Assembly: GCA_903863015.1 (NCBI GenBank)
Contig: CAIPAI010000059.1
Location: 1 to 64,000 of the forward strand
Length of the DNA: 64,000 nucleotides
Direction of reading: 5' to 3'
Source: an uncultured Actinomycetes bacterium
Lineage (GTDB): Bacteria > Actinomycetota > Actinomycetes > Nanopelagicales > Nanopelagicaceae
The notes beneath the pieces are model-generated. The model was not told the origin of the DNA. It did no database searches and saw nothing but the letters and a program-made list of their open reading frames with translations. Made by a program: the position numbers and the translations under genes. The first letter of the stretch is position 1. Each line of letters opens with the position of its first letter. This document shows positions 34,664 to 43,585 of this stretch, piece by piece.

Positions 34664-35113
34664 TTATGCCCCAGCGTGTACATCGAGAGCAATGTTGGCG
34701 ATTACTTGTGGGTGAAGGGTGACCTTCACCTTGTGTGCGCCCACACTCTTGATGTGGCCAGCAATTGCAATACGACGACGATCAAGATCAGGTCCGCCAG
34801 CTGCCTTTACGGCGAGTGCGACATCCTTTTCAGTAACTGAACCGAAGAGACGACCACCCTCGCCTGCCTTTACAGCAAGACGAATGGCGTTCTCTTCGAG
34901 TGACTTCTTGATCTGTTGTGCGTGATCGAGATCGCGAACTTCGCGTGACTTACGTGCACGACGAATTCCTTCGATCTGCTTCTCGCCACCTGCACTCCAA
35001 GAAATTGCATCGCCACGTGGGAGGAGGAAGTTACGTGCGTAACCACTCTTCACCTCGACGATATCTCCTGGGTGACCGAGGCCCTTTACTTCATGCGTCA
35101 GGATGATTTTCAT
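34664..35113 (-). CDS. rplI: 50S ribosomal protein L9
   Basis: Large-subunit protein L9, which binds 23S rRNA and helps maintain reading frame. The N-terminal signature MKIILTHEVKGLGHPGDIVE, then KSGYARNFLLPRG, is clear, followed by the long connecting helix and the C-terminal domain (LFGSVTEKDVALAVK). At 149 residues it is normal. It is the last gene of the rpsF-ssb-rpsR-rplI operon and is followed by a strong terminator. Confidence 0.98.
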   Translation of the reverse strand: MKIILTHEVKGLGHPGDIVEVKSGYARNFLLPRGDAISWSAGGEKQIEGIRRARKSREVRDLDHAQQIKKSLEENAIRLAVKAGEGGRLFGSVTEKDVALAVKAAGGPDLDRRRIAIAGHIKSVGAHKVKVTLHPQVIANIALDVHAGA

Positions 35114-35122
35114 TTCAAACCC

Positions 35123-35404
35123 CTATCGCGCTGTTGAAGTGTAAGGAAGAAGTGCAACCTCGCGGCTGTTCTTCACGGCTTGTGCAATATCGCGTTGGTG
35201 TTGAGTGCATGCGCCAGTAACGCGACGCGCACGGATCTTGCCGCGATCGGAGATGTACTTACGAAGAAGGCCGGTGTCTTTGTAATCGATGTACGCGACT
35301 TTGTCGCGACAGAAAGAACATGGCTTCTTCTTGAAATTCTTCTTAAGAGCTGCGGCTTTATCGCCACCGCGGCCCTTACTGTCTCTATCTCGTTCTCTTG
35401 CCAT
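35123..35404 (-). CDS. rpsR: 30S ribosomal protein S18
   Basis: Small-subunit protein S18, 93 residues including a Lys/Gly-rich N-terminal extension. The core reads [20 protein letters not shown], then [20 protein letters not shown] and [19 protein letters not shown]. The CxxC plus a later Cys and His suggest the zinc-binding (C+) form; some actinobacteria also carry a zinc-free paralog expressed under zinc starvation, not seen here. It lies between ssb and rplI in the standard operon order. Confidence 0.97.
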   Translation of the reverse strand: MARERDRDSKGRGGDKAAALKKNFKKKPCSFCRDKVAYIDYKDTGLLRKYISDRGKIRARRVTGACTQHQRDIAQAVKNSREVALLPYTSTAR

Positions 35405-35480
35405 CGTGGTGCTCCATTTCTGGGTGCCCTGCCTTCGCAGGAATGGTCTGCTCTCTTTCGAGAGCGTGGATTAGGTTGAT

Positions 35481-35978
35481 TTAAAAGGGTGGTTCTTCCA
35501 TAGAACCGACTGAAGCGCCCCAGCCTGCGGGTGCGGATGAAGCCCATGGATCGTCGTTTCCGCCGCCATTGCCTCCACCATTGCTGCCACCAGCAGGCGC
35601 TCCACCAGCGCGCGAAGTCTTAGCGATCTTCGCAGTGGCGTTACGTAGTGATGGACCAACTTCATCTACTTCTACTTCAAATACGGTGCGCTTTTCGCCC
35701 TCTTTAGTTTCATAAGAGCGTTGCTTCAATCGTCCTTGAATGATTACTCGCATGCCACGTTGGAGAGATTCGGCAACGTTCTCTGCTGCTTGGCGCCATA
35801 CGTTGCACGACAAGAAGAGCGAGTCACCGTCCTTCCACTCATTCGTAGCTTTATCGAGGTAGCGCGGGGTTGACGCAACACGGAACTTTGCGACGGCCGC
35901 TCCCGAAGGAGTGAATCGCAATTCCGGATCGTCGACGAGATTGCCAACGATGGTGATGATGGTGTCTCCAGCAGCCAT
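35481..35978 (-). CDS. ssb: Single-stranded DNA-binding protein
   Basis: SSB protects single-stranded DNA at the fork and recruits partners. The OB-fold starts [20 protein letters not shown] and includes [20 protein letters not shown] and [21 protein letters not shown] Gly/Asn-rich linker ([12 protein letters not shown]) leads to the acidic-hydrophobic tip MEEPPF, the partner-binding tail. The 165-residue length is typical. A GGGAG sequence lies 9 bases before the ATG. It follows rpsF by about 28 bases. Confidence 0.98.
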   Translation of the reverse strand: MAAGDTIITIVGNLVDDPELRFTPSGAAVAKFRVASTPRYLDKATNEWKDGDSLFLSCNVWRQAAENVAESLQRGMRVIIQGRLKQRSYETKEGEKRTVFEVEVDEVGPSLRNATAKIAKTSRAGGAPAGGSNGGGNGGGNDDPWASSAPAGWGASVGSMEEPPF

Positions 35979-36006
35979 GGCTATTGACTCCCTTCACTAA
36001 AGCGCG

Positions 36007-36297
36007 TCAGCGCATATCTGGACGGATGACTTTGGTGCGAAGTACGGCTTCATTGAGATTAAGTTGGCGATCCAACTCAATAATGGCGGCCGGTTCACAA
36101 TGCATTTCGATAACTGCGTAGATGCCATCTGGCTTCTTTGCGATTTCGAATGCCATACGGCGACGTCCCCAGATGTCTAACTTATCTACGGCGCCACCGG
36201 CGTCTTTCACAATCTTGAGGTATGTCTCAAGGCTTGGAGCTACGGTCTTCTCTTCCAACTCGGGATCGAGAATGACCATCATTTCGTAATGACGCAT
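36007..36297 (-). CDS. rpsF: 30S ribosomal protein S6
   Basis: Small-subunit protein S6, 96 residues from [20 protein letters not shown] to the [15 protein letters not shown] end. The frame stays open far upstream, but those residues are not S6-like; the ATG at 36295-36297 with AAGGAGG about 7 bases upstream is the right start. First gene of the rpsF-ssb-rpsR-rplI operon, with its promoter in the gap shared with the divergent endonuclease IV gene. Length and sequence are typical. Confidence 0.97.
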   Translation of the reverse strand: MRHYEMMVILDPELEEKTVAPSLETYLKIVKDAGGAVDKLDIWGRRRMAFEIAKKPDGIYAVIEMHCEPAAIIELDRQLNLNEAVLRTKVIRPDMR

Positions 36298-36459
36298 ACC
36301 CACCTCCTTCGGACTAAGCGGCCACGGTCTCTCCGTGGCAGGAGGGTGCATCGGGTTTAGGGTACCCCGCACCCCGGGAGCGTCGGAAATCGGCGTCCAC
36401 AGGCCTGATTCCCACCCGGTTCTTCCCACCAAGTTCGTAGAGCCCGCGAGAGGCTCAGA

Positions 36460-36465
36460 TACCCT
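36460..36465 (+). promoter_or_regulatory. -10 element TACCCT, leaderless-type start
   Basis: TACCCT ends 6 bases before the ATG of the endonuclease IV gene at 36472, with no Shine-Dalgarno sequence. Confidence 0.5.
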
Positions 36466-36471
36466 CAACCT

Positions 36472-37272
36472 ATGGCGATCATTGGGGCGGCTCTGGGGAG
36501 TGAGAGTTTTACTGAGCTCATCGCCCAAGCCAAGGCCACTGGCGCCGAGGCCGTCCAGATCTTTCTCGGGGATCCACAATCCTGGAGCGCCCCCACCGGC
36601 TTTCCCGCCGAGGAGCTCAAGGCGGCCCTGGCTTCAGCCGGGCTCACCCTCTATGTCCACGCGCCTTATGTAATCAATGTGGCCACCAGTAATAACAAGG
36701 TTCGTATTCCTAGCCGCAAACTTCTGGGCTACACCATGAAGGTGGCAGCTGCCGCCGGCGCTGCGGGAGTGGTGGTGCACGGCGGACACGTGGTTGAGGG
36801 CGATGAGCCGGCGCTGGGATATGCCAATTGGGCGAAGGCGCTTACTGAAGTAAATGCTCTTAATCTTTCAACCCCCCTCTTGATCGAAAACACTGCGGGT
36901 GGCGAACGTGCGATGGCGCGCCATTTGAATTCAATTGCGGATTTATGGAAAGTGATTGATGAATTCAACGCCGGCTTCTGTTTAGACACGTGTCATGCAC
37001 ATGCCGGCGGGCTCCACATGGAGAGCGTCGTGGCAGACATTCTGGCGATCACTGGTCGCATTGATTTAGTTCATGCAAACGGAAGTCGCGACGAAGCGGG
37101 CTCTGGTCGGGATCGACATGCAAACTTTGGTGAAGGTCTACTTCCTGGTGAAGTAGTTGCGCGCATCATTCATCAGAGTGGCGCACCATCCATCATTGAA
37201 ACTCCTGGAAGTAATGAGGATCAAGCAAGAGATATTCAATTCTTGCGGAGCGCTTTGGTTGGTTTGTCGTGA
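36472..37272 (+). CDS. nfo: Endonuclease IV (AP endonuclease)
   Basis: Zinc-dependent AP endonuclease that cuts 5' of abasic sites in base excision repair. The 266-residue TIM barrel shows [24 protein letters not shown] (His), [10 protein letters not shown] (Glu), [13 protein letters not shown] (Asp/His), [20 protein letters not shown] and IIETPG (Glu), which together provide the trinuclear zinc ligands. The gene overlaps the following FemX-like gene by 4 bases, so the two are translationally coupled, although the functional link is not obvious. Confidence 0.93.
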   Translation: MAIIGAALGSESFTELIAQAKATGAEAVQIFLGDPQSWSAPTGFPAEELKAALASAGLTLYVHAPYVINVATSNNKVRIPSRKLLGYTMKVAAAAGAAGVVVHGGHVVEGDEPALGYANWAKALTEVNALNLSTPLLIENTAGGERAMARHLNSIADLWKVIDEFNAGFCLDTCHAHAGGLHMESVVADILAITGRIDLVHANGSRDEAGSGRDRHANFGEGLLPGEVVARIIHQSGAPSIIETPGSNEDQARDIQFLRSALVGLS

Positions 37273-38375
37273 GGGTCGAAAGAATCACTCGTGAAGCTCA
37301 CTCACAATTCATACTTGAACAATCAAGTGCTTCTTTCCTGCAACTCCCAGAGTGGGGAGATGTTAAGCGAGAGTGGCGCGCAGAAAGCCTTGGTATATAT
37401 AGCGAAAGTGATCTTATTGGTGTCGCACTCATTCTCTACCGCGCGATCCCAAAGATCGGTCGATCATTCGCATACATCCCCGAAGGTCCAGTTCTTTCAC
37501 CCAATATTTCCTTAGATCATGCATTACTTACAGCGCTTCAAATTTATGCGAAGAGTGCCGGGGCTTTCCTTTTGCGAATCGGTACACCCCTACCAGTGCG
37601 TGAATGGTCCACCGAGAAGATCAAGGATGCACTGGCAAGTACTGAAGCTACATCGCTTAACTCGATTGAACCCGATCGAGTAGATCAGGGTGCACTGAAG
37701 GCGATAAGTGAATTGCAGCGCGCCGGTTGGCGAAATATCAACACAAGTGATGGTTTCGGAGAAGGACAGCCGAACTTCCTCTTTCAACTCACTCTGGTAA
37801 ATAAAGATAGAGAATCTTTACTCGCTGGTTTCAATCAATTGTGGCGACGAAATATTAAGAAGGCGGAGAAAGAAGGTGTGGAAGTACGTCGTGGAACGCG
37901 CGCTGAACTCGATCTCTTTCATCTCGCTTATCTAGAAACAGCTAAGCGTGATGGCTTCATCCCACGGCCACTCCATTACTTCGAGCGCATGTGGGATGCG
38001 CTCAATGCCTCTCGTGAACACCTGTATCTCTTTCTTGCGCAGTGGCAGGGAGAGATCATCGCCAGTTCCATCGCCATCCAGGTAGGCGATCACTACTGGT
38101 ATTCGTATGGAGCTTCCACCGCTTTTGGTAGAGAAGCTCGAGGAAGCAATGCAGTGCAGTGGGCGATGATGTCCGATGCGCTCGATCGATCCTGTGCCAT
38201 CTACGACTTGCGGGGCATCACCCCGACCCTCGACCCCAACGATCCACACGTAGGGCTCATTCAATTCAAGGTGGGAACCGGAGGGTATGCCCGCGAGGTG
38301 ATTGGTGAGTGGGAAGTGGTCATTTCGCCATTGCTCGCTAAGGCCTTCCATCTCTACCTCAGGCTGCGTAAGTAG
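37269..38375 (+). CDS. FemABX-family aminoacyltransferase (peptidoglycan bridge)
   Basis: A 368-residue GNAT-like transferase of the Fem family, which moves amino acids from aminoacyl-tRNA onto lipid-linked peptidoglycan precursors. The tandem acyltransferase halves are visible: FLQLPEWGDVKREWRAESLG, YIPEGPVLSP and LLAGFNQLWRRNIKKAEKEG, then FYERMWD-like FERMWDALNA, YSYGAS and DLRGITPTLDPNDPHVGLIQ, then FKVGTGGYAREVIGEWE. The last segments are typical of the family's C-terminal core. It overlaps nfo and precedes an alanine-racemase-like gene by 15 bases. Which amino acid is added is not determinable here. Confidence 0.88.
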   Translation: MRVERITREAHSQFILEQSSASFLQLPEWGDVKREWRAESLGIYSESDLIGVALILYRAIPKIGRSFAYIPEGPVLSPNISLDHALLTALQIYAKSAGAFLLRIGTPLPVREWSTEKIKDALASTEATSLNSIEPDRVDQGALKAISELQRAGWRNINTSDGFGEGQPNFLFQLTLVNKDRESLLAGFNQLWRRNIKKAEKEGVEVRRGTRAELDLFHLAYLETAKRDGFIPRPLHYFERMWDALNASREHLYLFLAQWQGEIIASSIAIQVGDHYWYSYGASTAFGREARGSNAVQWAMMSDALDRSCAIYDLRGITPTLDPNDPHVGLIQFKVGTGGYAREVIGEWEVVISPLLAKAFHLYLRLRK

Positions 38376-38390
38376 TGGAATGATCCAACT

Positions 38391-39374
38391 ATGACCCTTG
38401 ATCTCCACGTAGATGGCGCACAATGGCGCGCGCATTTAGCAAAGGTGGCCCAAGAGCGAAGCAACCTAGTTCCTGTGATTAAAGGCAACGGTTATGGATT
38501 CACCAATGCGTTGCTCGCTCAAGAGGCCGAGCGGATGAAGATTCCGGCCGTAGCGGTCGGTGCAATTACAGAAATTACTACGGTCGCTCAATACTTCTCA
38601 GGCAAAATCATTCTACTTACGCCCACCGAGGGCGCTTCGACTCCTCCAGGCTCTGTACTGACTATTTCGTCACTTTCTACCCTCAAGGATTTATCACCGG
38701 ATCAAGAATTTATTTTAGAAATTGAAACTCCGATGCATCGTCACGGTATCGCTCTCAATGAATTAGCGAGTGCGACTCCATTTCTTAAGAGCGCGCGCTT
38801 TCTCGGTTTCTCGCTGCACTTACCCATCGCACCTATGGAGAAGATGTGGCTGCACACCGTGCTTTCAATGTTGCCAAGCGATGCACATATCTGGATCTCG
38901 CATGCGCACAACGTTGCGCGCACATCTAAGAATTTCCCTGGAATGACATTTCATGAACGAGTGGGAACCGACTTGTGGTTGGGTAATACGAAGTCTCTCC
39001 GCATGAGTGCAACAGTGCTCGACAAGCATGAGGTCAATGGTGTTGCTGGTTATCGCCTTCGTAAAGCAAGTGGAATTCTTTTGGTAGCTAGTGGTGGAAC
39101 CGCCCACGGTGTAGGGCTTTCAGCACCATCAAGTGATTTCTCATTACTGGGTCGCATCAAGGTAGTGGCAAGGGCATACTTTGAATTCTTCGGAATTCTT
39201 CGGAGTCCTTACTCCTGGCAGGGAAAAGGTTTGCGGTTCTTAGAACCACCTCATATGCAATCTTCCCTCTTACTTTTTAATGGTAAGCGCGCCCCTGAGA
39301 TTGGTGATCAACTTTCATTGAACTTGCGAAATACCACGACCTACTTTGATCGCATCTTGGGATTAGATTCTTAA
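38391..39374 (+). CDS. Alanine-racemase-like PLP protein, short form
   Basis: A 327-residue protein with the N-terminal PLP barrel of alanine racemase. The lysine is in LVPVIKGNGYGFTNALLAQE, and the catalytic-site neighbourhood (IETPMHRHGI, GFSLHLPI, HERVGTDLWLGN) is recognisable. The C-terminal domain that closes the racemase dimer appears shortened and divergent, so true Ala racemisation is doubtful. It directly follows the FemX-like gene, an association that suggests a combined step in cell-wall bridge or amino-acid supply. It could instead be a specialised racemase for another amino acid. The convergent PBP gene overlaps its stop by 4 bases. Confidence 0.7.
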   Translation: MTLDLHVDGAQWRAHLAKVAQERSNLVPVIKGNGYGFTNALLAQEAERMKIPAVAVGAITEITTVAQYFSGKIILLTPTEGASTPPGSVLTISSLSTLKDLSPDQEFILEIETPMHRHGIALNELASATPFLKSARFLGFSLHLPIAPMEKMWLHTVLSMLPSDAHIWISHAHNVARTSKNFPGMTFHERVGTDLWLGNTKSLRMSATVLDKHEVNGVAGYRLRKASGILLVASGGTAHGVGLSAPSSDFSLLGRIKVVARAYFEFFGILRSPYSWQGKGLRFLEPPHMQSSLLLFNGKRAPEIGDQLSLNLRNTTTYFDRILGLDS

Positions 39375-41305
39375 CGCACTGCTTGAACAACAGCAGCAGT
39401 TGAACTTTCTGTGGTGTCATACATCTGTGGAAGCACTGGCTCGGTACCAGTGATGTTTGCCGGTTCCGGGAATTGCAAAACGGGTTGGCCTTTGAGCGCA
39501 CCCAACATGTACTTGGTCCAGATTCTCGCGGGGAAAGAGCCACCAGTTACCGAAGTGAGTCCGCCGATACCGTGGAGAGTCTTGGTGGCATCGTCTCGGA
39601 AGAAGGAGACTGACGTAGCTAGTTGTGGAGTGAATCCACTAAACCACGCCGAGGCGTTCTCTTGGCTCGTGCCCGTTTTACCCGCGGCAGGTCGCTTCAA
39701 TTTCTTGGCTTCAAAACCAGAGCCCACTTTGACGACTGCTTGAAGTGCGGTCGTGACATCAGCCATCACATCTGCACTAAAAACTTGCTCCCCTTGGGGC
39801 TTAGCTTCAAAGAGCACACCGCCGTTGCGTCCGGAGACTGTGGAGATGAAATATGGCTTGGCATACACACCTTGTGCGGCAAAAGTGGCGTAAGCAGCGG
39901 CCACGTCGAGAACATGCGGGCTGGCTGCGCCGAGCACAACCGAAGGTGTGGGCATCATCGCTACAGAGGTAGGAATTCCGGCCCGACGCGCCACTTCAAC
40001 AACTTTATCGGGACCGACTTGAATTCCTAGAGGAACATAAACGGTATTGACTGAGTTGGCGGTGGCTTTCAAGAGCGTGATATCGCCAAACGATTTATTT
40101 CCGTAATTACCTACTTCGTACGGCTTGCCATCAACGTCATAAATTTGCGGTGAATCGCCATTCCACACAGTATCTAAACCAATGCCTGCCTCGAGCCCGG
40201 CGATTAATGCAAATGGTTTGAAAGTGGATCCGGCCATCGCAATGCCTTGTGTTGCATCGTTGAGTTGGCGAACCAAGTAATCCTTACCACCGTACATCGC
40301 TACGACTTCACCAGTACCAGGACGTACAGACGCCAAACCAATATGAAGATCAGCCGGTGCTTTCTTGGGTGATTGTGAATCTACGGCATCGACAGCAGCT
40401 TGTTGAGCGGCTCTTTCGAAAGTTGTTTTTACTCGAAGGCCGCCTACGAGTAACTGGTCTTCAGTGAATCCTAGTTTTGCTAGTTCGCTCTTAATTGTCA
40501 TTAAGAGATAACCCGTGGGTCCGGCAAATTCTCCACCGGTAATTGGATCTTTGATGGTGGGGACTTTAGCTTTCGCTGCTTGCGCTGGTGTAATCCATTT
40601 CGAGCTCACCATATTCTTAATGACATAGTCGAAACGACCCTCTAGGCGCTTCTTATTTCCGCCGCCATATTGTGGATCGTAATATCCAGGGGAGCGTAGA
40701 ACGCTTGCTAATACGGCAGATTGCGACAATGTGAGTTGGTCGACATCGCGACCAAAGTACTGTCGAGCAGCTGCTTCTACACCGTACGCTCCGCGACCGA
40801 AGTAAATAGTATTGAGATAATTCTCGAGAATTTGGTCCTTAGAGAGCGTGTTCTCTAACTTGATAGAAATGACTAATTCTTTAACTTTTCTTTTAATAGT
40901 TCTTTCAGGCGTAAGAAAAGCAGTCTTTGCATATTGCTGGGTGATGGTGGAACCGCCCTGCAACGATCCACCACGTAAGTTGTAATACACCGCACGCAAA
41001 ATTCCGGTAGGACTGATCGCATGGTCGGTGTAGAAGCTCTTGTTTTCCGCAGCAAGTACTGCGCGGCGTAATTCAATGGGCATTTTCGCAAGTGGAACAC
41101 TGACGCGATTCTGTGCACCTAAGCGACCGATTTCGCTACCATCGGCGTATTGAATGATGGTCGCCTGACCCGTAGTGAATTGATTGGGATCAGGAATTTT
41201 GACGGTGAAGTACGCGAAGACCAATGTGGCCACACCCGCGAGCGCAAAGAAACCAAAGAGTAGGAGGCCCCAGCGAATGATGAGACGAAGCGGTGATGGT
41301 CTCAC
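39371..41305 (-). CDS. ponA: Bifunctional class A penicillin-binding protein
   Basis: Inner-membrane peptidoglycan synthase of 644 residues. An N-terminal membrane anchor (LLLFGFFALAGVATLVFAYF) precedes the GT51 glycosyltransferase, with AAENKSFYTDHAISPTGILR (catalytic Glu), GGSTITQQYAKTAF, KVKELVISIKLE and YLNTIYFGRGAYGVEAAARQ. The transpeptidase has AGSTFKPFALIA (active-site Ser and Lys), TANSVNTVY (SxN) and AAGKTGTSQEN (KTG). AGGAG precedes the GTG start. As in mycobacteria it is next to DUF5318 and the PadR-ino1 pair. Confidence 0.95.
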   Translation of the reverse strand: MRPSPLRLIIRWGLLLFGFFALAGVATLVFAYFTVKIPDPNQFTTGQATIIQYADGSEIGRLGAQNRVSVPLAKMPIELRRAVLAAENKSFYTDHAISPTGILRAVYYNLRGGSLQGGSTITQQYAKTAFLTPERTIKRKVKELVISIKLENTLSKDQILENYLNTIYFGRGAYGVEAAARQYFGRDVDQLTLSQSAVLASVLRSPGYYDPQYGGGNKKRLEGRFDYVIKNMVSSKWITPAQAAKAKVPTIKDPITGGEFAGPTGYLLMTIKSELAKLGFTEDQLLVGGLRVKTTFERAAQQAAVDAVDSQSPKKAPADLHIGLASVRPGTGEVVAMYGGKDYLVRQLNDATQGIAMAGSTFKPFALIAGLEAGIGLDTVWNGDSPQIYDVDGKPYEVGNYGNKSFGDITLLKATANSVNTVYVPLGIQVGPDKVVEVARRAGIPTSVAMMPTPSVVLGAASPHVLDVAAAYATFAAQGVYAKPYFISTVSGRNGGVLFEAKPQGEQVFSADVMADVTTALQAVVKVGSGFEAKKLKRPAAGKTGTSQENASAWFSGFTPQLATSVSFFRDDATKTLHGIGGLTSVTGGSFPARIWTKYMLGALKGQPVLQFPEPANITGTEPVLPQMYDTTESSTAAVVQAVR

Positions 41306-41344
41306 TTCACTCTCCTATTCGACCTGAATTATTCATATGAACGG

Positions 41345-41785
41345 CTACTCATATGTAGGCAATCGTCGGGGGATTGCTCTTGGGATGCCATCACCCATCA
41401 CATAGGAAGCGATGAGGTGGTTCCAACTACATTTAATGCAGACCTCCACAATGTAGACCTGAAACTCGCCTACCTGCTGGCTCATCTCTTCTATCTCTTC
41501 GTGGCTTTTTATCCGGCCCGAATACTGTCCAAGTAAATCTCCGAAGGTGTAACGCAATTCAAAGAGGTTCTCTCTCCGGCAGACCGGGCACTTCCGGTCA
41601 CTCACGAGGCCATGGTGCTTGGCCGCTCGGATTAAGTAAGGGTCAGCGTCAAGTAATTCACTCGAGAAGCCGCTAAAGAGCTCGCGGAGCTTTGCGCGCC
41701 GATCGAGGGCGTAATCGATGACCTCGCGGGCGCTCTCAGGGATCAACAGCGGGGAGGTCGCGATCCGGGCGGGGGAACGGGACAT
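41345..41785 (-). CDS. DUF5318-family zinc-ribbon-like protein
   Basis: A 146-residue conserved actinobacterial protein of unknown function. It has two Cys pairs, CPVC and CIKC, separated by about 55 residues, consistent with a zinc ribbon, within RKCPVCRRENLFELRYTFGD and YIVEVCIKCSWNHLIASYVM. The position upstream of the class A PBP gene and divergent from padR is the same as in mycobacteria. The start is the ATG at 41783-41785 with TACGCT 6 bases upstream, indicating a leaderless transcript. A role linked to cell-wall synthesis is suggested by synteny only. Confidence 0.85.
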   Translation of the reverse strand: MSRSPARIATSPLLIPESAREVIDYALDRRAKLRELFSGFSSELLDADPYLIRAAKHHGLVSDRKCPVCRRENLFELRYTFGDLLGQYSGRIKSHEEIEEMSQQVGEFQVYIVEVCIKCSWNHLIASYVMGDGIPRAIPRRLPTYE

Positions 41786-41791
41786 GTTCTA

Positions 41792-41797
41792 AGCGTA
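41792..41797 (-). promoter_or_regulatory. -10 element TACGCT for the DUF5318 gene, leaderless-type start
   Basis: On the minus strand TACGCT ends 6 bases before the ATG at 41785, identical in sequence and spacing to the elements at 18410 and 46330. Confidence 0.55.
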
Positions 41798-41900
41798 AGA
41801 CCCAATCTGATGACTTTCCTGAGAGGGGCAGGTGAAGTGGGTGCGCCGCTCTAGGGAGCCCATAATTTGCGCTCCCCGCACCCACTGCATAGAGTTTAGA

Positions 41901-41917
41901 TATATCGATTCGATATA
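41901..41917. promoter_or_regulatory. Palindromic operator upstream of padR-ino1
   Basis: TATATCGA-T-TCGATATA is a perfect 17-base palindrome, 34 bases before the padR start. It overlaps a possible -10 region (TATAAC). The alternating ATAT/CGAT arms are the kind of dyad bound by PadR-family repressors, so autoregulation of the padR-ino1 operon is likely. Confidence 0.7.
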
Positions 41918-41950
41918 ACGGATAGCGATTTCTGAGCGTGAGGAACCTGA

Positions 41951-42496
41951 GTGGCTACGAAGAAGAAGCAAGTTCTTGAACTTGCCATCCTCGGTGCCCT
42001 CAGCAACGGCGAAGCCCACGGCTATGAATTACGCCGCCGGGCTGTAGCTCTCCTTGGAGCCGTCCGCACCCTCTCCTTTGGTTCGCTCTACCCCGCCCTT
42101 GTCGAACTGACCTCTGTGGGATTCCTTGAAAGTGATAGCACGGGGGCGCTTCCACGTGGCGCAAACCCCCGCGCTCGCATCGTCTATCGCCTCACCGCAG
42201 ATGGCAAAGAGCGACTCAGTGATTTGCTCGGACAGGCCGGGCCAAATGCATGGGAAGACGATGCCTTTCCACTTCGCGTTGCACTCTTTGGAGATACCGA
42301 GCAGAAAGTTCGTGTTCGTATTTTGGAAGGTCGCAAACACCGCTTAGAAGAGCGTTTAGAAAACCTACGTGAGTCCATGGCACGTGGGCGTGAACGAGTA
42401 GATGTATGGACGATGGAGTTACAGAAACATAGTGAAGAGGCTGTCGAGCGAGAAGTTCGTTGGCTTTCCGAGTTAATAGAAGAGGAGAAGCCATGA
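41951..42496 (+). CDS. PadR-family transcriptional regulator
   Basis: A 181-residue regulator. The N-terminal winged helix reads [20 protein letters not shown] and [20 protein letters not shown], then [18 protein letters not shown], all typical PadR positions. The C-terminal half is a helical dimerisation/effector region. The GTG start has GAGGAA 6 bases upstream. Its stop overlaps the ATG of ino1, and a perfect palindrome precedes it. The same gene pair occurs in mycobacteria (Rv0047c-Rv0046c), where the regulator is thought to control inositol phosphate synthase; the ligand is not known from this sequence. Confidence 0.93.
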   Translation: MATKKKQVLELAILGALSNGEAHGYELRRRAVALLGAVRTLSFGSLYPALVELTSVGFLESDSTGALPRGANPRARIVYRLTADGKERLSDLLGQAGPNAWEDDAFPLRVALFGDTEQKVRVRILEGRKHRLEERLENLRESMARGRERVDVWTMELQKHSEEAVEREVRWLSELIEEEKP

Positions 42497-43572
42497 GCGA
42501 GATTCGCGTGGCAATCGTTGGTGTAGGTAATTGTGCTTCCTCACTCGTACAAGGAGTGGAGTACTACAAGGATGCGAGTCCAGACCATCGCGTTCCTGGC
42601 CTCATGCACGTGATGATTGGGGAGTACCACGTCCGCGACGTGAAGTTCGTTGCGGCCTTCGACGTTGATGCCAAGAAGGTCGGTTTCGATCTCGCTGATG
42701 CAATCAGCTCAAGCCAGAACAACACCATAAAGATCGCTGATGTTGCGCCGACAGGCGTCTCAGTGCAACGCGGTCATACCTTCGACGGTCTCGGTAAGTA
42801 CTACCGCGAAATGATCGAAGAGTCCGATGCGCAACCAGTTGATGTTGTTGCCGTACTCAAGGAATCTAAGGCAGACGTTCTCGTCTGCTACCTCCCTGTG
42901 GGATCTGAAGACGCCGCACGCTTCTATGCACAATGTGCCATCGATGCAGGCGTCGCTTTCGTCAATGCGCTGCCCGTCTTCATCGCAGGCACCAAGGAGT
43001 GGGCCGACAAGTTCACTGCAGCTGGTGTTCCTATCATTGGTGATGACATCAAGAGCCAGGTCGGTGCCACCATTACCCACCGCGTGCTAGCCAAGCTTTT
43101 CGAAGATCGCGGTGTCATTCTGGATCGCACACTTCAACTCAACGTCGGCGGCAATATGGACTTTATGAACATGTTGGAGCGCGATCGTTTGGAATCGAAG
43201 AAGATTTCTAAGACCCAATCTGTGACTTCACAACTCTCACACGACATGGGCAAGGGCAACGTGCACATCGGACCTTCCGACTATGTCTCTTGGCTCGATG
43301 ACCGCAAGTGGGCCTATGTGCGCCTCGAAGGTCGCGCTTTCGGTGATGTTCCGTTGAACCTCGAGTACAAACTCGAAGTATGGGATTCACCCAACTCAGC
43401 CGGTGTGATCATCGACGCAATCCGTTGCGCCAAGATCGCTCTTGATCGTGGAATCGGCGGACCAATCCTCTCGGCTGCTTCATACTTCATGAAGTCTCCT
43501 CCGGTGCAGTACTCAGACAGCGAAGCGCATGATGCTGTGGAGAACTTCATCGCCGGCACAATCGAGCGCTAA
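42493..43572 (+). CDS. ino1: Inositol-3-phosphate synthase
   Basis: NAD-dependent enzyme that isomerises glucose-6-phosphate to 1D-myo-inositol-3-phosphate, the precursor of phosphatidylinositol and mycothiol in actinobacteria. It starts [20 protein letters not shown] with the NAD-binding GxGNCAS loop, and has [55 protein letters not shown] and [20 protein letters not shown], the conserved catalytic segments of the short actinobacterial type (359 residues). The ATG overlaps the padR stop codon; an in-frame ATG 33 bases upstream lies inside padR. Control by PadR is expected. Confidence 0.96.
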   Translation: MSEIRVAIVGVGNCASSLVQGVEYYKDASPDHRVPGLMHVMIGEYHVRDVKFVAAFDVDAKKVGFDLADAISSSQNNTIKIADVAPTGVSVQRGHTFDGLGKYYREMIEESDAQPVDVVAVLKESKADVLVCYLPVGSEDAARFYAQCAIDAGVAFVNALPVFIAGTKEWADKFTAAGVPIIGDDIKSQVGATITHRVLAKLFEDRGVILDRTLQLNVGGNMDFMNMLERDRLESKKISKTQSVTSQLSHDMGKGNVHIGPSDYVSWLDDRKWAYVRLEGRAFGDVPLNLEYKLEVWDSPNSAGVIIDAIRCAKIALDRGIGGPILSAASYFMKSPPVQYSDSEAHDAVENFIAGTIER

Positions 43573-43585
43573 TTCCAATTCACAG

